64,000 nt of DNA from Acidobacteriaceae bacterium. Lineage in GTDB: Bacteria; Acidobacteriota; Terriglobia; Terriglobales; Acidobacteriaceae. Shown in pieces: positions 18,176-27,634 of the stretch (position 1 is its first letter; the number at the start of each line of letters is the position of its first letter). The stretch is from positions 40,121 to 104,120 of the forward strand of contig PKUV01000140.1 of the NCBI GenBank assembly GCA_003131315.1, written 5' to 3'. The position numbers and the translations under genes are program-made. A model generated the notes under the pieces. That model searched no databases. It had not been told where the DNA came from and saw only the letters and a list, made by a program, of their open reading frames with translations.

Positions 18176-19129
18176 TTGCCGGGGGTGCGGGAGGCCGTCT
18201 TCAGCAGTACTGGGTTTCGAATACGGGCTGCCCAGGGCCAAGCGGCGGACCATGGGTTCGCCGGCTTTGCCAAGCGCGCTGCTGCGACTTTATTCTTCAC
18301 GCTTTTTCCCGCCGATTGCCGTATCTGTGGTTTCCCACTGGTCAGAGTTTCCCGACTTCCCGTTTGTGAAACCTGTTTGATCGCGCTGCGACCGCTGAAG
18401 GGGTCGTACTGCTCCGTTTGTGGAGAAGCGCTGCACTTCCCAGCCTGCATTGATCGCTTAGAGGCGGATCGCGGAGATGCGGATCGCGGAGAGCCGCGGT
18501 GCCTGCTGTGTCAGCGCGTGGATCCGCCGTTCGAGCGAGCGGTTGCTTATGGGCGCTATGACGGTGGGTTGCGCGACCTGATCCATGTGCTCAAGTTCCA
18601 GCAGGTTCGTCCCGCGGCGGCAGTTCTGGGGCGCATGCTGGCAGAGACGATTGCCAACCTGGAACAGGCGATGCCCGTTGGGACGATCGCGGTGGTCCCT
18701 GTTCCCCTGCATACGCGCAAGCAAGCGCAGCGCGGATTCAATCAGGCGGAGATGATTGCGCGGGGCGCGCTGAAGCAACTGTCGCGTCCGAAAAGATTTG
18801 ATCTGTGCACGGGAATCCTGGTGCGCCGCCGCGAGACCGGAAGCCAGATTGGCCTGACTCGTCATCAACGGCGCGAGAACATGCGTGGCGCTTTTGCGGT
18901 GAGCGATCCAACGCGAATATTGAACCGCGACATCTTGTTGGTGGATGACGTCTTCACTACGGGGGCTACGGTCTCGGAGTGCGCGCGGGTCCTTCTCCGC
19001 GCAGGAGCAGCGCGGGTGTGGGTGGCGACAGTAGCGCGCGCGTTGCAAGTTTCCGATGTCATCGCCTTGCCGGAGGATGTGCCGGAGGAAGGGAGTGAAG
19101 ATCGCCTGGGCATGGCGGCTCACGGGTAG
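18176..19129 (+). CDS. ComF family phosphoribosyltransferase-like protein
   Basis: The protein has an N-terminal zinc-finger region with Cys pairs (ADCRICGF near residue 48, [14 protein letters not shown]) and a C-terminal type I phosphoribosyltransferase fold with the PRPP loop [13 protein letters not shown] near 262. ComF is needed for natural transformation in some bacteria, where it acts at the cytoplasmic side of DNA uptake; elsewhere its role is unclear. The first about 40 residues are atypical and the TTG start is uncertain, since no in-frame ATG precedes the Cys motif. YifB/ComM, another competence protein, is at 55.6 kb. Confidence 0.85.
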   Translation: MPGVREAVFSSTGFRIRAAQGQAADHGFAGFAKRAAATLFFTLFPADCRICGFPLVRVSRLPVCETCLIALRPLKGSYCSVCGEALHFPACIDRLEADRGDADRGEPRCLLCQRVDPPFERAVAYGRYDGGLRDLIHVLKFQQVRPAAAVLGRMLAETIANLEQAMPVGTIAVVPVPLHTRKQAQRGFNQAEMIARGALKQLSRPKRFDLCTGILVRRRETGSQIGLTRHQRRENMRGAFAVSDPTRILNRDILLVDDVFTTGATVSECARVLLRAGAARVWVATVARALQVSDVIALPEDVPEEGSEDRLGMAAHG

Positions 19130-19134
19130 AAATC

Positions 19135-19743
19135 ATGTCGTTGCGATTGCACAATTTCGGTGGAAGCATACGATCGCACCTCCCGGCCGCGATGCTTGGC
19201 TCCGGCATGCATTCCGAAGGGGATGGCTACGCGCTGCACCAGCCCGTGCTGGTGTTGAACGCCTCCTACGAGCCGATCAACGTCTGTGCCGCGCGCCGCG
19301 CGATCGTGCTGGTGCTGAAGGGCGTCGCCATGACCGAAGAAGAAAACGGACACTTCCTGCACGCCGCCCGCGTTGCCATCCGCGTGCCCTCGGTGATCCG
19401 GTTGCTGGAGTATCGCCGGATTCCGCACCAATCGCGGGCGCTGTCGCGGAAAAACATCCTGCTGCGTGACCGCAATACCTGCCAGTATTGCAGCACCACG
19501 CTTCCATCCGGCGAACTTACGCTGGACCACGTGATTCCGCGGTCGCGCGGCGGCCTCTCCACCTGGGAGAACCTCGTCGCCTGCTGCCATTCCTGCAACC
19601 GCCGCAAAGGCAACCAGCTTCCTCATGAAGCCAACATGAAGCCCACGCGCGAACCCCGCTCCTTCAATCTCCACACCAGTCGCCACATCATGCGCCTGAT
19701 GGGGCACTCGGATGATAAGTGGAGAAAGTATCTGTTTTACTAA
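19135..19743 (+). CDS. HNH endonuclease family protein
   Basis: The 202-residue protein carries an HNH nuclease core. [10 protein letters not shown] near residue 118 and CCHSCNRRK near 156 supply four Cys for a structural zinc, and [12 protein letters not shown] near 130 supplies the catalytic His. An N-terminal region with [20 protein letters not shown] is typical of a widespread stand-alone bacterial HNH group with undefined biology. The first about 20 residues may be extra, as Met-20 is another possible start. It follows the ComF-like gene by five bases. Confidence 0.88.
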   Translation: MSLRLHNFGGSIRSHLPAAMLGSGMHSEGDGYALHQPVLVLNASYEPINVCAARRAIVLVLKGVAMTEEENGHFLHAARVAIRVPSVIRLLEYRRIPHQSRALSRKNILLRDRNTCQYCSTTLPSGELTLDHVIPRSRGGLSTWENLVACCHSCNRRKGNQLPHEANMKPTREPRSFNLHTSRHIMRLMGHSDDKWRKYLFY

Positions 19744-19790
19744 GGTTTCAGAGTTTCAAAGAACGACGGGCTCCGAAGTGGAAATTGCGG

Positions 19791-19899
19791 GTGCCCCACT
19801 CATCGCGTTCTTTGCGATGAGTGGGATTCGGCCGCGAGCCTCGACGGTATCGCGAAATTCCCACTCATTCGCACAGAACGCGAATGAGTGGGGCACCCA
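19791..19899. repeat. REP-like hairpin pair, copy A
   Basis: Two 12-13 bp hairpins face each other: CCCACTCATCGC with its complement at 19794-19825 and CCCACTCATTCGC with its complement at 19860-19892. The outer sequences are GGGTGCC and GGCACCC. This lies between convergent genes. The same hairpins occur near 25.6, 26.8, 28.5 and, with an altered stem, 27.5 and 43 kb. Confidence 0.85.
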
Positions 19900-19934
19900 G
19901 CCAATTATCTTGACCGGAACTCTGAACCTGGCTT

Positions 19935-20810
19935 CTACTGCGGCTTTGGCGGCTCAGTCGGTTTCTGCTCTCCCGCTTTCGGCTCGGCCTTCTTAACTTC
20001 CTGGCCTTCGTAAGTGATCTTCGATTTTGATCCGAAGCGTTTGTAGTTCGTGTACTTGATGATCTCGCGGATCTTGATGTCCCCCATGGAGAACTTGAGG
20101 GTGTCCTCGGCGCGCGTGTAGGTGGGGAACCAGTACTGGCCGTCAATCTGTTCGCGCCAGGTGGTGAACTTGGGGAACAGATTCTCGTTGCCCTTTTTCT
20201 TCCGGATGTCGGGTACGGTCTTGCCGTAAGTTTCCACGATCTGAAAATCGCGGTTGTCCACCCAGATTCGCCCCTGGAAATAGCGCTTCTTGCCGCTGAT
20301 CTGCTTGGGGGCAATATCGAAGACATAGGTGCTCAGTTCGTCCTGTTTTTGCTGGCCGACGTACAGGATGTCGTATTCCCCGATTTCATCCGAGGTCAGA
20401 ACGAACGGGAGGCGGTTCTCGATGTCGTCAAAATCTTCCTCGGTCATCATGAGGCGCTGCAGTGTCGGCTGCGGCGCAAAGACCACGTTCTTGATCTTGC
20501 GTCCCTTGTCGTCGAAGGTCACGTCGAACACTTGCTGGTAGTAGCCGTCCGGGGTGTCGCCGTCGAGCGTCATGACCTTGACGTCCTGCCGGTAGGTGTA
20601 CTGATCGCGCGCCTCCTTGAACTCTTTCTCCTTGATGGAGAAGCGCTTGATGATTTCCTCGACCGTGGTCCCCTTGGGCTCGGATTTGTCGAGGGGGCCC
20701 TCCTGTGCGCGTGCAGCCTGAGGCATGATTAGCAACAGGACGCTAAACACTGCGGCCAGAGAAAGAAGCAAGGGGAACATCAACCGCGCAGGTCGGGATC
20801 GGAATCTCAT
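19935..20810 (-). CDS. Secreted outer-membrane lipoprotein-sorting-like protein
   Basis: The 291-residue product has a long signal peptide (MFPLLLSLAAVFSVLLLIMP, then AARAQ) and a beta-rich body resembling the LolA/LolB-like fold family (YTYRQDVKVMTL, YQQVFDVTFDDKGR, IWVDNRDFQIVETYG). The C-terminus is Lys/Pro-rich. No lipobox is seen, so it should be periplasmic. Such proteins are frequent in Acidobacteria with unknown role. The frame is open ten codons further upstream, but the ATG at 20810 is better placed behind AAGG. Confidence 0.6.
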   Translation of the reverse strand: MRFRSRPARLMFPLLLSLAAVFSVLLLIMPQAARAQEGPLDKSEPKGTTVEEIIKRFSIKEKEFKEARDQYTYRQDVKVMTLDGDTPDGYYQQVFDVTFDDKGRKIKNVVFAPQPTLQRLMMTEEDFDDIENRLPFVLTSDEIGEYDILYVGQQKQDELSTYVFDIAPKQISGKKRYFQGRIWVDNRDFQIVETYGKTVPDIRKKKGNENLFPKFTTWREQIDGQYWFPTYTRAEDTLKFSMGDIKIREIIKYTNYKRFGSKSKITYEGQEVKKAEPKAGEQKPTEPPKPQ

Positions 20811-20858
20811 AAACCTTATTCTAACGAAAAGGGAGCACAAGAAAAGTTAACGGCAGCC

Positions 20859-20905
20859 TCCACCCCCAAGGGCCGCCGTGCAAACGGTCCTTCGGAGGGG
20901 GTGGA
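20859..20905 (-). terminator. Hairpin after the SDR gene
   Basis: TCCACCCCC and GGGGGTGGA form a nine-pair stem with further pairing inside. On the minus strand a T-rich TTAACTTTTC follows about ten bases later. It lies just past the end of the SDR gene, read on that strand. Confidence 0.45.
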
Positions 20906-20962
20906 AGACTGCAGTTCTGCCTATTTCATTGGATGCTTCGGGCGACTGCAGGTTAGACGAAT

Positions 20963-21766
20963 TTACCTTTCTTTACCTTCGCGCGAATTCCGCATTGCCT
21001 TTGCCATTGCCCACTCGACCAATCCCGGAAACAACTGGTACAGCTTTATGACTGGAATCATGGTCCAGGGTACGACGACCTCACGCTTTCTTTTGCGATA
21101 TCCGCGATAGGCCGCTTGCGCCACTCGCTCAGTCGTGACGCCGCGCACGGATTGCGGGCGGACGGTGCCCTGGCGATTGGCGACGAAGTGCTCGCCGAAT
21201 TCGGTGCGCACGTAGCCGGGACAGACGGTAAGCACGTTGATGTTGTCGCGCTTCAACTCAAGCCGGGCGCCTTTCCCGATAGCGTTTATGGCAAATTTGC
21301 TGGCACAGTACACAGCCATAAACGGCACCGGAATGTGTCCGGCAACGCTCGATATGTTGATGATGGTTCCGCCGCCTTCTTCGCGCATGGCGGGCACCAC
21401 CGCCTGCATGCAGGCGATGGTGCCGAAGAAATTGGTTTCGAACAATTCGCGGCATGTGGGCGCTTCCATATCGGCGACCGAGTCGCGAATGCCCACGCCC
21501 GCGTTATTGACCCACACATCCACGCGATCAAAGTGGTGCAGCGTGAGGGCAAGCGCGCGGTCGACATCTTCGCGATTGCGAACATCGCAGGCCATGGCGA
21601 GCGTGCGGTCGGTGTGGCCGACCCGGTGGCGGGCTGCCTCGGCGCGACTGGCATCGCGCGAAAGCAACACCACGCTGGCCCCTTCGTCGGCAAAAACTTT
21701 GGCAATCGCTTCCCCAATTCCCATGGAAGCCCCGGTCACAACCACGACTTTCCCGTCCATCTCCAT
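20963..21766 (-). CDS. Short-chain dehydrogenase/reductase
   Basis: The 267-residue protein is a classical SDR with an NAD(P)-binding TGASMGIGEA near residue 11, NNAGVG near 87, the catalytic Ser in NISSVAG near 138 and the Y-x-x-x-K pair in VYCASKFAI near 151. It reduces or oxidises an unknown alcohol/carbonyl substrate. A basic C-terminal tail (YRKRKREVVVPW) followed by a hydrophobic stretch may attach it to the membrane. Confidence 0.88.
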   Translation of the reverse strand: MEMDGKVVVVTGASMGIGEAIAKVFADEGASVVLLSRDASRAEAARHRVGHTDRTLAMACDVRNREDVDRALALTLHHFDRVDVWVNNAGVGIRDSVADMEAPTCRELFETNFFGTIACMQAVVPAMREEGGGTIINISSVAGHIPVPFMAVYCASKFAINAIGKGARLELKRDNINVLTVCPGYVRTEFGEHFVANRQGTVRPQSVRGVTTERVAQAAYRGYRKRKREVVVPWTMIPVIKLYQLFPGLVEWAMAKAMRNSREGKER

Positions 21767-21812
21767 GGCGTCTCTTGTATCGCCTGCGGGGCGGGCAAGT
21801 CAATTCATATCA

Positions 21813-21893
21813 AGTTCTCAGTTCCCGGTTCTCAGCTCTCAGAAAAACCCAACAACCATTCAGTTCCCACTGAGAACTGGGAACTGAGAACTT
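21813..21893. repeat. Word hairpin, CAGTTCTCAG family
   Basis: Left arm GTTCTCAGTTCCCGGTTCTC and right arm GAGAACTGGGAACTGAGAAC. It sits between the divergent SDR and Lon-N genes, close to the same pattern at 4628-4708. Confidence 0.8.
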
Positions 21894-21928
21894 CTTATAG
21901 CGTAAAATCGTCTGCAATTGGAGGCGGC

Positions 21929-22513
21929 GTGAATTCGCTGTTGCCCATCTTTCCGCTCGAACTGGTGCTGCTGCCGGGCGTTCCCCTGCCGCTGCACATC
22001 TTCGAGCCGCGCTATAAGGAGATGATCGCGGAATGCCTGGAACAGAAGAAGCCGTTCGGTGTGGTGCGGGCGTCTTCCGATGGAGTCGCCGACATCGGCT
22101 GCACGGCCGAGATCATGTCGGTCACCAAGAAATACGACGATGGGCGCATGGACATCCTGACGCGTGGGGTCGAGCGGTTTGAGGTGATCCAGGTCAACGA
22201 AGATCGACCGTTTTTGCAGGCCGAGATTTCGGTGGTTGAAGACGAACCCGGCAAGCCGGCAGCCCAGATGGTGACGCAGGCAGTGCGGTTGCACGCAGAG
22301 ATCGCGAAACTAGCCGGGGCAGAGCCCTCCGGACCCGACGATCATGCCGGCAATCTTTCCTTCTTACTCGCAGGATCGCTTCCGCTCGACCTCGACTTCA
22401 AGCAGAACCTGCTCTCGACTCTGTCGGAAGCAAAACGTCTGGAGGCGGTGGTCGGCTATCTCGAGGCCATTCTGCCTGGTCTGCGGCGGGCGGCGAAGGC
22501 GCGGTGGAACTAG
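21929..22513 (+). CDS. Lon N-terminal (substrate-binding) domain protein
   Basis: The 194-residue protein is a stand-alone LON N-terminal domain without ATPase or protease. LPIFPLELVLLPGVPLPLHI and FEPRYKEMI open the family fold, and 'GVERFEVIQV' is also typical. It probably binds peptides or misfolded protein, but no partner is evident. The start is a GTG four bases after GGAGG. The frame is open far upstream but that part is antisense to the SDR gene and not protein-like. Confidence 0.85.
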   Translation: MNSLLPIFPLELVLLPGVPLPLHIFEPRYKEMIAECLEQKKPFGVVRASSDGVADIGCTAEIMSVTKKYDDGRMDILTRGVERFEVIQVNEDRPFLQAEISVVEDEPGKPAAQMVTQAVRLHAEIAKLAGAEPSGPDDHAGNLSFLLAGSLPLDLDFKQNLLSTLSEAKRLEAVVGYLEAILPGLRRAAKARWN

Positions 22514-22592
22514 CTCTTAGCTCTCCGCTGTCAGTTTTCAGTTAAATCAGTTTTTACTGACAACTGATAACTGACGGCTGAAAGCTGACAGC
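22512..22592. repeat. Word hairpin, CTGACAACTGATAACTGA family
   Basis: The left arm begins at the Lon-N stop codon (TAGCTCTTAGCTCTCCGCTG, then TCAGTTTTCAGTT). The right arm is its imperfect complement (ACTGACAACTGATAACTGAC, then GGCTGAAAGCTGACAGC). The loop is short. Confidence 0.75.
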
Positions 22593-22645
22593 GTTCCTCG
22601 GCGGTATAATCCGCGTAAGGCCGTTTCCTTTTGGGGGTTCCCACC

Positions 22646-24160
22646 ATGAGTGTTGCCCGGACTCTCGGCGAGTTGCGCCGAAGTCCTTTCACCGAACAGC
22701 GTCTCGGTTCGCGGCGGGTAAAGGATGAGCTGCGCGAGAACCTGATGTCGCGGCTGCGCGAGGGCAGTTCGATATTTCCAGGCATCATTGGGTACGACGA
22801 CACGGTGGTGCCTCAGATCGTGAACGCGATCCTCTCGCGGCACAATTTTATTCTCCTCGGGTTGCGGGGACAGGCGAAGAGCCGAATTCTAAGGGCGCTG
22901 ACGGCGCTACTTGATCCGCAGATGCCTTACGTCGCGGGTTGCGAGATTCACGATAACCCCTATGCTCCGATCTGCCGCCGGTGCCGCGAGCTGGTTGCGA
23001 AAGAAGGAGACGCCACGCCAATTGCCTGGCTCACGCCCGAGCACCGCTACGTGGAGAAGCTGGCCACGCCGGATGTCACGATCGCGGACCTGATCGGCGA
23101 TATCGATCCGATCAAGGCGGCGCGTGGCGGGCACGAACTATCGAGCGAGTTCACCGTGCATTATGGGTTGCTGCCCCGCGCTAATCGCGGAATTTTTGCG
23201 ATTAACGAGTTGCCGGATCTGGCGGGCAAGATTCAAGTCGGACTCTTCAACATCATGCAGGAAGGCGACGTGCAGATTAAGGGCTATCCGATCCGGCTGC
23301 CGCTGGATGTCGCGATTGTGTTCAGCGCGAACCCCGAGGACTACACCGCGCGCGGCAAGATCATTACGCCGCTGAAGGATCGCATCGGGTCCGAGATTCG
23401 CACCCACTATCCGGCGACGGTGGAAGAAGGGATCGCGATTACCGCACAGGAAGCCTGGCTCGATCGCGAGAACGATCGCGAGAATGACCGCGACGGCTCA
23501 CGGCTGCACGTTCCGAAGTATGTGCGGGAAGCGATCGAGCGGATCGCTTTCGTGGCGCGTGACGACAAGAAGATCGACAAGCGGTCGGGCGTGAGCCAGC
23601 GGCTGCCGATCTCGGCGATCGAGAACGTGGTTTCGAATGCCGAGCGGCGCGCGCTGACGCATCGGGAGAAACTTATCGTGCCGCGGATCAGCGACATCTA
23701 CGCGGCGCTGCCGGCGATCACGGGCAAGCTGGAACTGGAGTACGAAGGCGAGATGAAGGGCGCGGACTATGTGAGCCGCGAGTTGATCCGCACGGCGATT
23801 GCGAAGACGTTTGATACTTATCTTCATGGCGTCAACATGAATCAGGTGGTGCAGTGGTTCGATCTGGGCGGCGAGATTCAGCTCAGCGATAATGCCGCAG
23901 CCGAGGATGTGCTCGAAGGCCTAAGCCAGATTCAGGGGCTGATGGAAAAACTTGGCAAGCTGAACGTGAACACGAAAGACAGCGCCGAGATGCAGGTGTC
24001 AGCGGCGGAGTTCGTCCTGGAAGGACTGCACGCGCACAAGAAAATCGGACGCAACGAGGAGCGCGTGTTTACGGCGGGCGAGAAGCCAATGAAGGTCGCT
24101 GAGAAACCTTCGTTTGAGCGGGACGAGCCGGGGTTCGGGCGGAAGAGAGGGTTTAATTAG
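22646..24160 (+). CDS. MoxR/ChlI-like AAA+ ATPase
   Basis: The 504-residue protein resembles magnesium-chelatase I / MoxR-type AAA+ ATPases, which work with VWA partner proteins as chaperone-like machines. The Walker A position reads LLGLRGQAKSRIL (P-loop near residue 70). A Cys-rich insert (AGCEIHDNPYAPICRRCREL near 97) could bind metal. Walker B is GIFAINELPDL near 180, and SANPEDYTARG near 231 resembles sensor I. The ATG sits eight bases after a G-rich ribosome site. The neighbouring VWA gene supports the pairing. Confidence 0.85.
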   Translation: MSVARTLGELRRSPFTEQRLGSRRVKDELRENLMSRLREGSSIFPGIIGYDDTVVPQIVNAILSRHNFILLGLRGQAKSRILRALTALLDPQMPYVAGCEIHDNPYAPICRRCRELVAKEGDATPIAWLTPEHRYVEKLATPDVTIADLIGDIDPIKAARGGHELSSEFTVHYGLLPRANRGIFAINELPDLAGKIQVGLFNIMQEGDVQIKGYPIRLPLDVAIVFSANPEDYTARGKIITPLKDRIGSEIRTHYPATVEEGIAITAQEAWLDRENDRENDRDGSRLHVPKYVREAIERIAFVARDDKKIDKRSGVSQRLPISAIENVVSNAERRALTHREKLIVPRISDIYAALPAITGKLELEYEGEMKGADYVSRELIRTAIAKTFDTYLHGVNMNQVVQWFDLGGEIQLSDNAAAEDVLEGLSQIQGLMEKLGKLNVNTKDSAEMQVSAAEFVLEGLHAHKKIGRNEERVFTAGEKPMKVAEKPSFERDEPGFGRKRGFN

Positions 24161-24161
24161 C

Positions 24162-24314
24162 TCAGCCTTTGGCTTTTGGCTTTTAGCCGTTAGCTCTTGG
24201 TGTGTCGTTGCTAGTCCCGTATTCGCCGCTCGGGGCTATTCGTCGTTCGAAGACCTGACTTACGTTAGACTCCTATGGCTAAGAGCTAAGAGCTAAGAGC
24301 CAAGAGCTAAAAGC
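24162..24314. repeat. Word hairpin, AGCTAAGAGC/GGCTTTTGGC family
   Basis: The left arm (CTTTGGCTTTTGGCTTTTAG, then CGTTAGCTCTTGG) and the right arm (CTAAGAGCTAAGAGC, then CAAGAGCTAAAAGC) are complementary with a loop of about 85 bases. It fills the whole gap between the AAA+ and VWA genes and ends eight bases before the VWA start codon. Related half copies are at 36560 and 63072. Confidence 0.8.
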
Positions 24315-24321
24315 TGCTTTT

Positions 24322-25575
24322 ATGAAACGCATCCGTTACTCCAAATACATTCCCGACCCTGCTGGCGATATGAGCATGGAAGACTTGCTCAGCGCGCTCT
24401 CGGACTATTTTCTGCAGAGCGGGTTCAACGACAATTTCTGGTACGAACTGCCGGAAGGCGAGCAGACGCTGGACGAACTGCGACGCGCCCTCGAACAGGC
24501 ACTGCTCAATGGCGAGATGTTTGACGAAGAAATGCGCGACCGGCTCCAGCAGATGCAGATGGAGGGCGAACTCGACGAGCTGATCGAGAAGCTGATCGAG
24601 CGCATGCAGCAGGAAGACTACATTTCGATTGATCGTCCATTCGAAGCCCAGCCGCACGATCCTTCCCGGCAGTCGAGCGTGGGTGGACAGGTCGGCGACG
24701 CGCAACCGCAGGCGAAGTTCGAGATCACCGACAAGAGCCTCGACTTTTTGGGATTCAAAGCGCTGCGCGATCTGCTGGGGTCGCTCGGCAAGTCGAGTTT
24801 TGGACGTCATGACACGCGCGACATGGCGACGGGCATCGAAGCGAGCGGCGCTTTGAAGCAGTATGAGTTTGGCGATACGTTGAACCTCGACATCACGGCG
24901 ACGCTGTCGTCGGCCATTCAGCGCGAAGGGCTCGGGCTTCCTCTGAACCTCGAATACAACGATCTGCAGGTGCATCAGTGCGAGTACCAGTCGTCGTGCG
25001 CGACGGTGCTGATGCTCGACTGTTCGCATTCGATGATTCTGTATGGGGAAGACCGCTTCACTCCGGCGAAGAAAGTTGCGATGGCCCTGTCGCAACTGAT
25101 TCGGACGCAGTATCCCGGAGACTCGTTGTCGCTGGTGCTGTTTCACGATTCGGCGGAAGAAGTCCCGCTCTCTCAACTGGCGCGGGTGAAGGTCGGGCCG
25201 TACTACACGAACACGCGCGAGGGCCTGCGCATGGCGCAGCGCATCCTGCAGCGCCAGCGCAAGGACATGAAGCAGATCGTCATGATCACCGACGGCAAGC
25301 CTTCCGCACTCACACTCGAAGACGGGCGCATTTACAAGAACGCGTTTGGGCTCGATCCGCTGGTGGTGAGCCAGACGCTCGAAGAAGTTTCGAAGTGCAA
25401 ACGGGCGGGCGTACTGATCAACACATTCATGCTGGCGTCGGACTATGGACTGGTGCAGTTTGTTCAGAAAGTGACGCAGATGTGCCGGGGCAAGGCATAC
25501 TTTACGACGCCGTACACGCTCGGCCAATATCTGCTGATGGATTACATGTCGCGCAAGACGAAGACGATTCACTAG
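24322..25575 (+). CDS. VWA-domain protein, partner of the AAA+ ATPase
   Basis: The 417-residue protein has a Glu/Gln-rich N-terminal helical region (residues 20-110) and a VWA domain from about 225. Its MIDAS motif is MLDCSHSM near 235 and the later metal-site residues are in VMITDGKPS near 325. VWA proteins paired with MoxR-type ATPases recognise targets for metal insertion or remodelling. The C-terminal 48 codons recur in altered form at 27313-27459. Confidence 0.88.
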   Translation: MKRIRYSKYIPDPAGDMSMEDLLSALSDYFLQSGFNDNFWYELPEGEQTLDELRRALEQALLNGEMFDEEMRDRLQQMQMEGELDELIEKLIERMQQEDYISIDRPFEAQPHDPSRQSSVGGQVGDAQPQAKFEITDKSLDFLGFKALRDLLGSLGKSSFGRHDTRDMATGIEASGALKQYEFGDTLNLDITATLSSAIQREGLGLPLNLEYNDLQVHQCEYQSSCATVLMLDCSHSMILYGEDRFTPAKKVAMALSQLIRTQYPGDSLSLVLFHDSAEEVPLSQLARVKVGPYYTNTREGLRMAQRILQRQRKDMKQIVMITDGKPSALTLEDGRIYKNAFGLDPLVVSQTLEEVSKCKRAGVLINTFMLASDYGLVQFVQKVTQMCRGKAYFTTPYTLGQYLLMDYMSRKTKTIH

Positions 25576-25580
25576 CGGGC

Positions 25581-25684
25581 TCCCACTCATCGCAAAGTAC
25601 GCGATGAGTGGGGCACCCGCGTTCTCGTTCTGCCAATACCAAGAACAAAGTGGGCTATAGTCTCGCACCGGAGATGTGGGCCAG
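25581..25684. repeat. REP-like unit, copy B
   Basis: The hairpin CCCACTCATCGC/GCGATGAGTGGG is followed by GGCACCC and a tail ending CACCGGAGATGTGGGCC. It begins six bases after the VWA stop codon. Copy E has the same layout after the VWA remnant. Confidence 0.85.
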
Positions 25685-25756
25685 CCGGGGGTATCGCTGG
25701 TCGAGGGAACACGAACTTAAATCGCTCTCGGTTGGAGTGGGTCCCTGGGGGCCAAG

Positions 25757-26698
25757 ATGGGAATTCCGGCTGGCAGAAGAGCGGCACGCGGCACCTTCCT
25801 CAGGTGGTTGCGACGAATCGCTGCGTCCGTTGCAATCCTGTTAGTGCTTGCGCTCGGAGCGGCGCTGCTCAACAACAATGTCTCGATCCGGCGGCCTTCC
25901 CGAGCGGAGTTCGTTGGGAATCTCGATCGGACGCTCGCGCGCAGCACGGACTGGGCGCTCAGGCAGTATCGCCAAACTGCGGCGGGAAGCGTCTCCACGC
26001 CCGAAGGCCGCTCTCTTCTATCCAACTCCGCGACCGCCCACATGGTGGTGGACTGTGCCTCGCTTTCCAGTGAGCCACGGATGAAGGCCCTCGGTTCCAG
26101 TTTCGTTGACGCCTGGAAGGTCGAAGCGAATGTCTTCGGCAAGATGGTCGATCCCGCGATGCCGGCGAATGCCCCGAGCGACCGGGAACTCCACAGTCTC
26201 GAGGAGTACCAGCGTTGGATACTGCACGGAGTCGCTCCGAGCGACGTCCCCCTGTCGCCCAAGGAACGGGAAGACATGTTCTCTCCGGACAAGTATCGAA
26301 CGGGAAAAGCGACGCACCAACTGTTCGCCCTGTACTTCTACCGAAAATCCAAAGGCTCCACGCCTGAGATGGATCGCCTGATGCAAAAAATCGAGGAGCG
26401 AATCGCATGGGAAGCTGCTCTCGATTTTCGGGTGACGGACCTCTACCTGCAACGGCTCGCATTTCTGCTGGCAGCCGGCAGGCCCGATCTGATCCGGCCC
26501 CGATGGGTCGAAAGAGCCTTTGCTGCGCAGCAGATCGGCGGGGGTTGGCTAGAAAGCTGGCACGGTTGGACTCGAACGCCTTACCGCTTCTCTTTTGGCG
26601 ATGAGTTGCCGGCCGCCCACTCGACCGCGCAAGGAATGTGGATCTCTTACATGCTGAAGTATCGCTATCCGGAATGGATCGATCGGAACTACAAATGA
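25757..26698 (+). CDS. Membrane-anchored protein of unknown function
   Basis: The 313-residue product has an Arg-rich start and one membrane helix near residues 22-38 (IAASVAILLVLALGAAL), so it is probably anchored with its body in the periplasm. The rest is helical and Trp-rich near the C-terminus (GGGWLESWHGWTRTPYRFSF), without a domain I can name. A distant resemblance to alpha/alpha-barrel glycan enzymes cannot be shown from sequence alone. It lies between inverted REP-like units B and C. Confidence 0.65.
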   Translation: MGIPAGRRAARGTFLRWLRRIAASVAILLVLALGAALLNNNVSIRRPSRAEFVGNLDRTLARSTDWALRQYRQTAAGSVSTPEGRSLLSNSATAHMVVDCASLSSEPRMKALGSSFVDAWKVEANVFGKMVDPAMPANAPSDRELHSLEEYQRWILHGVAPSDVPLSPKEREDMFSPDKYRTGKATHQLFALYFYRKSKGSTPEMDRLMQKIEERIAWEAALDFRVTDLYLQRLAFLLAAGRPDLIRPRWVERAFAAQQIGGGWLESWHGWTRTPYRFSFGDELPAAHSTAQGMWISYMLKYRYPEWIDRNYK

Positions 26699-26719
26699 GC
26701 CGAGCGAGCCAGGCAGTGA

Positions 26720-26970
26720 CGGGTGGCCCACATCTCGAATGGGAAAGTATAGCGTTTCTTGCGCTTGATGTTGGCAGAACGAAAAAGTGGGCGCCCCACT
26801 CATTCGCGTGTTTTGCGAATGAGTGGGAAGGTCACAATCCGACTGAGGTTCGCGTTACGGTCACGCGCGAAAGCCTGTGCTTACGAAGCGCCTTTTTCCA
26901 TGTCGAAGTGGTTCGAATCCCACTCATCGCAAAGAACGCGATGAGTGGGGCACCCAAGATTGTCTGGGCC
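26720..26970. repeat. REP-like double unit, copy C
   Basis: It opens with GGGTGGCCCACATCTCGAAT, the inverted form of the tail end of copy B. A hairpin (CCCACTCATTCGC with its complement), about 90 bases, a second hairpin (CCCACTCATCGC with its complement) and CACCCAAGATTGTCTGGGCC follow. Nearly the same 250 bases recur at 28451-28700. Confidence 0.9.
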
Positions 26971-27062
26971 GTCCGCCCAGATTGCAGAAGTAACACCTTG
27001 TGTGCCAGCCCGGGCGCAGCTTCGGTGTAAGATCGCTCCAGGATCTTCCGTTCGGAGACGTT

Positions 27063-27296
27063 ATGAAACGAATTGCCGCTTTCATGCTGCTGGTCGCCTT
27101 GAGTGTTGCAGGGTCGATACCGGCTAAAGCTCAACGCATCAGTGTCGCAGAAAACGCGCGCCAGTCCCAGAAGGCGGCCAAGAAGCAGCAAAAAATGTTA
27201 AGGAAGGCAGACAAGAAACAGCGGAAAGCAATGAAGAAATACGCGAAGGCGCAACGGAAGGCGGTCAAGAAGGCGAACCGTCGCGCGTCGCGCTAA
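27063..27296 (+). CDS. Small secreted lysine-rich protein
   Basis: The 77-residue product has a signal peptide (MKRIAAFMLLVALSVAGSIP, then AKAQ) and a mature part of mostly Lys, Arg, Ala and Gln (KKQQKMLRKADKKQRK) that is strongly basic and helical. No domain is recognised. It may bind acidic cell-envelope polymers or nucleic acid outside the cytoplasm, but that is a guess. The start is the ATG that gives a normal signal; upstream codons in this frame are not credible. Confidence 0.6.
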   Translation: MKRIAAFMLLVALSVAGSIPAKAQRISVAENARQSQKAAKKQQKMLRKADKKQRKAMKKYAKAQRKAVKKANRRASR

Positions 27297-27312
27297 ATAG
27301 CCTTTCGCGGTT

Positions 27313-27459
27313 ATGCTGGCCTCGAATTTCGTATTGGTGCAGTTTGTCCAGAAAGTGACGCAGATGTGCCGTGGCAAGGCCTACTTCACGACGCCATACA
27401 CGCTCTGGAAGTATTTGCCGATGGATTACATGTCGAGGAAGACGAAGACGATTCACTAG
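27313..27459 (+). pseudogene. Remnant of a VWA-gene 3' end
   Basis: Forty-eight codons plus a stop match the last 48 codons of the VWA gene (25432-25575), ending identically in KTKTIH. Most nucleotide differences fall at third codon positions, so it looks like the remainder of a paralogous gene that stayed under selection after duplicating, not a fresh copy. It is followed at once by REP-like copy E, as the intact gene is followed by copy B. Confidence 0.75.
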
Positions 27460-27463
27460 CGGC

Positions 27464-27563
27464 TCCCACTTCTCGAAAAGCGAGAGAAGGGGGGCACCCG
27501 CGTTCTCATTCTGTCAACGCCAGAAACAACGTGCGCTATAGTCTCGCACCGGAGATTTGGGCC
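27464..27563. repeat. REP-like unit, copy E
   Basis: A hairpin with the altered stem CCCACTTCTC is followed by GGCACCCGCGTTCTC and the tail ending CACCGGAGATTTGGGCC. It matches copy B closely in the tail and sits in the same place after the VWA sequence. Confidence 0.85.
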
Positions 27564-27634
27564 GCCCGCCCGATGAACCATTTCGTTGGAATTACATGGA
27601 CGAAAATGTATGATCGCCAGGTCGTATTCCTAAA

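Noticed and set aside
24307..25668. 453-residue reading frame on the minus strand
   Set aside because: Antisense to the VWA gene; His/Arg-rich shadow sequence.
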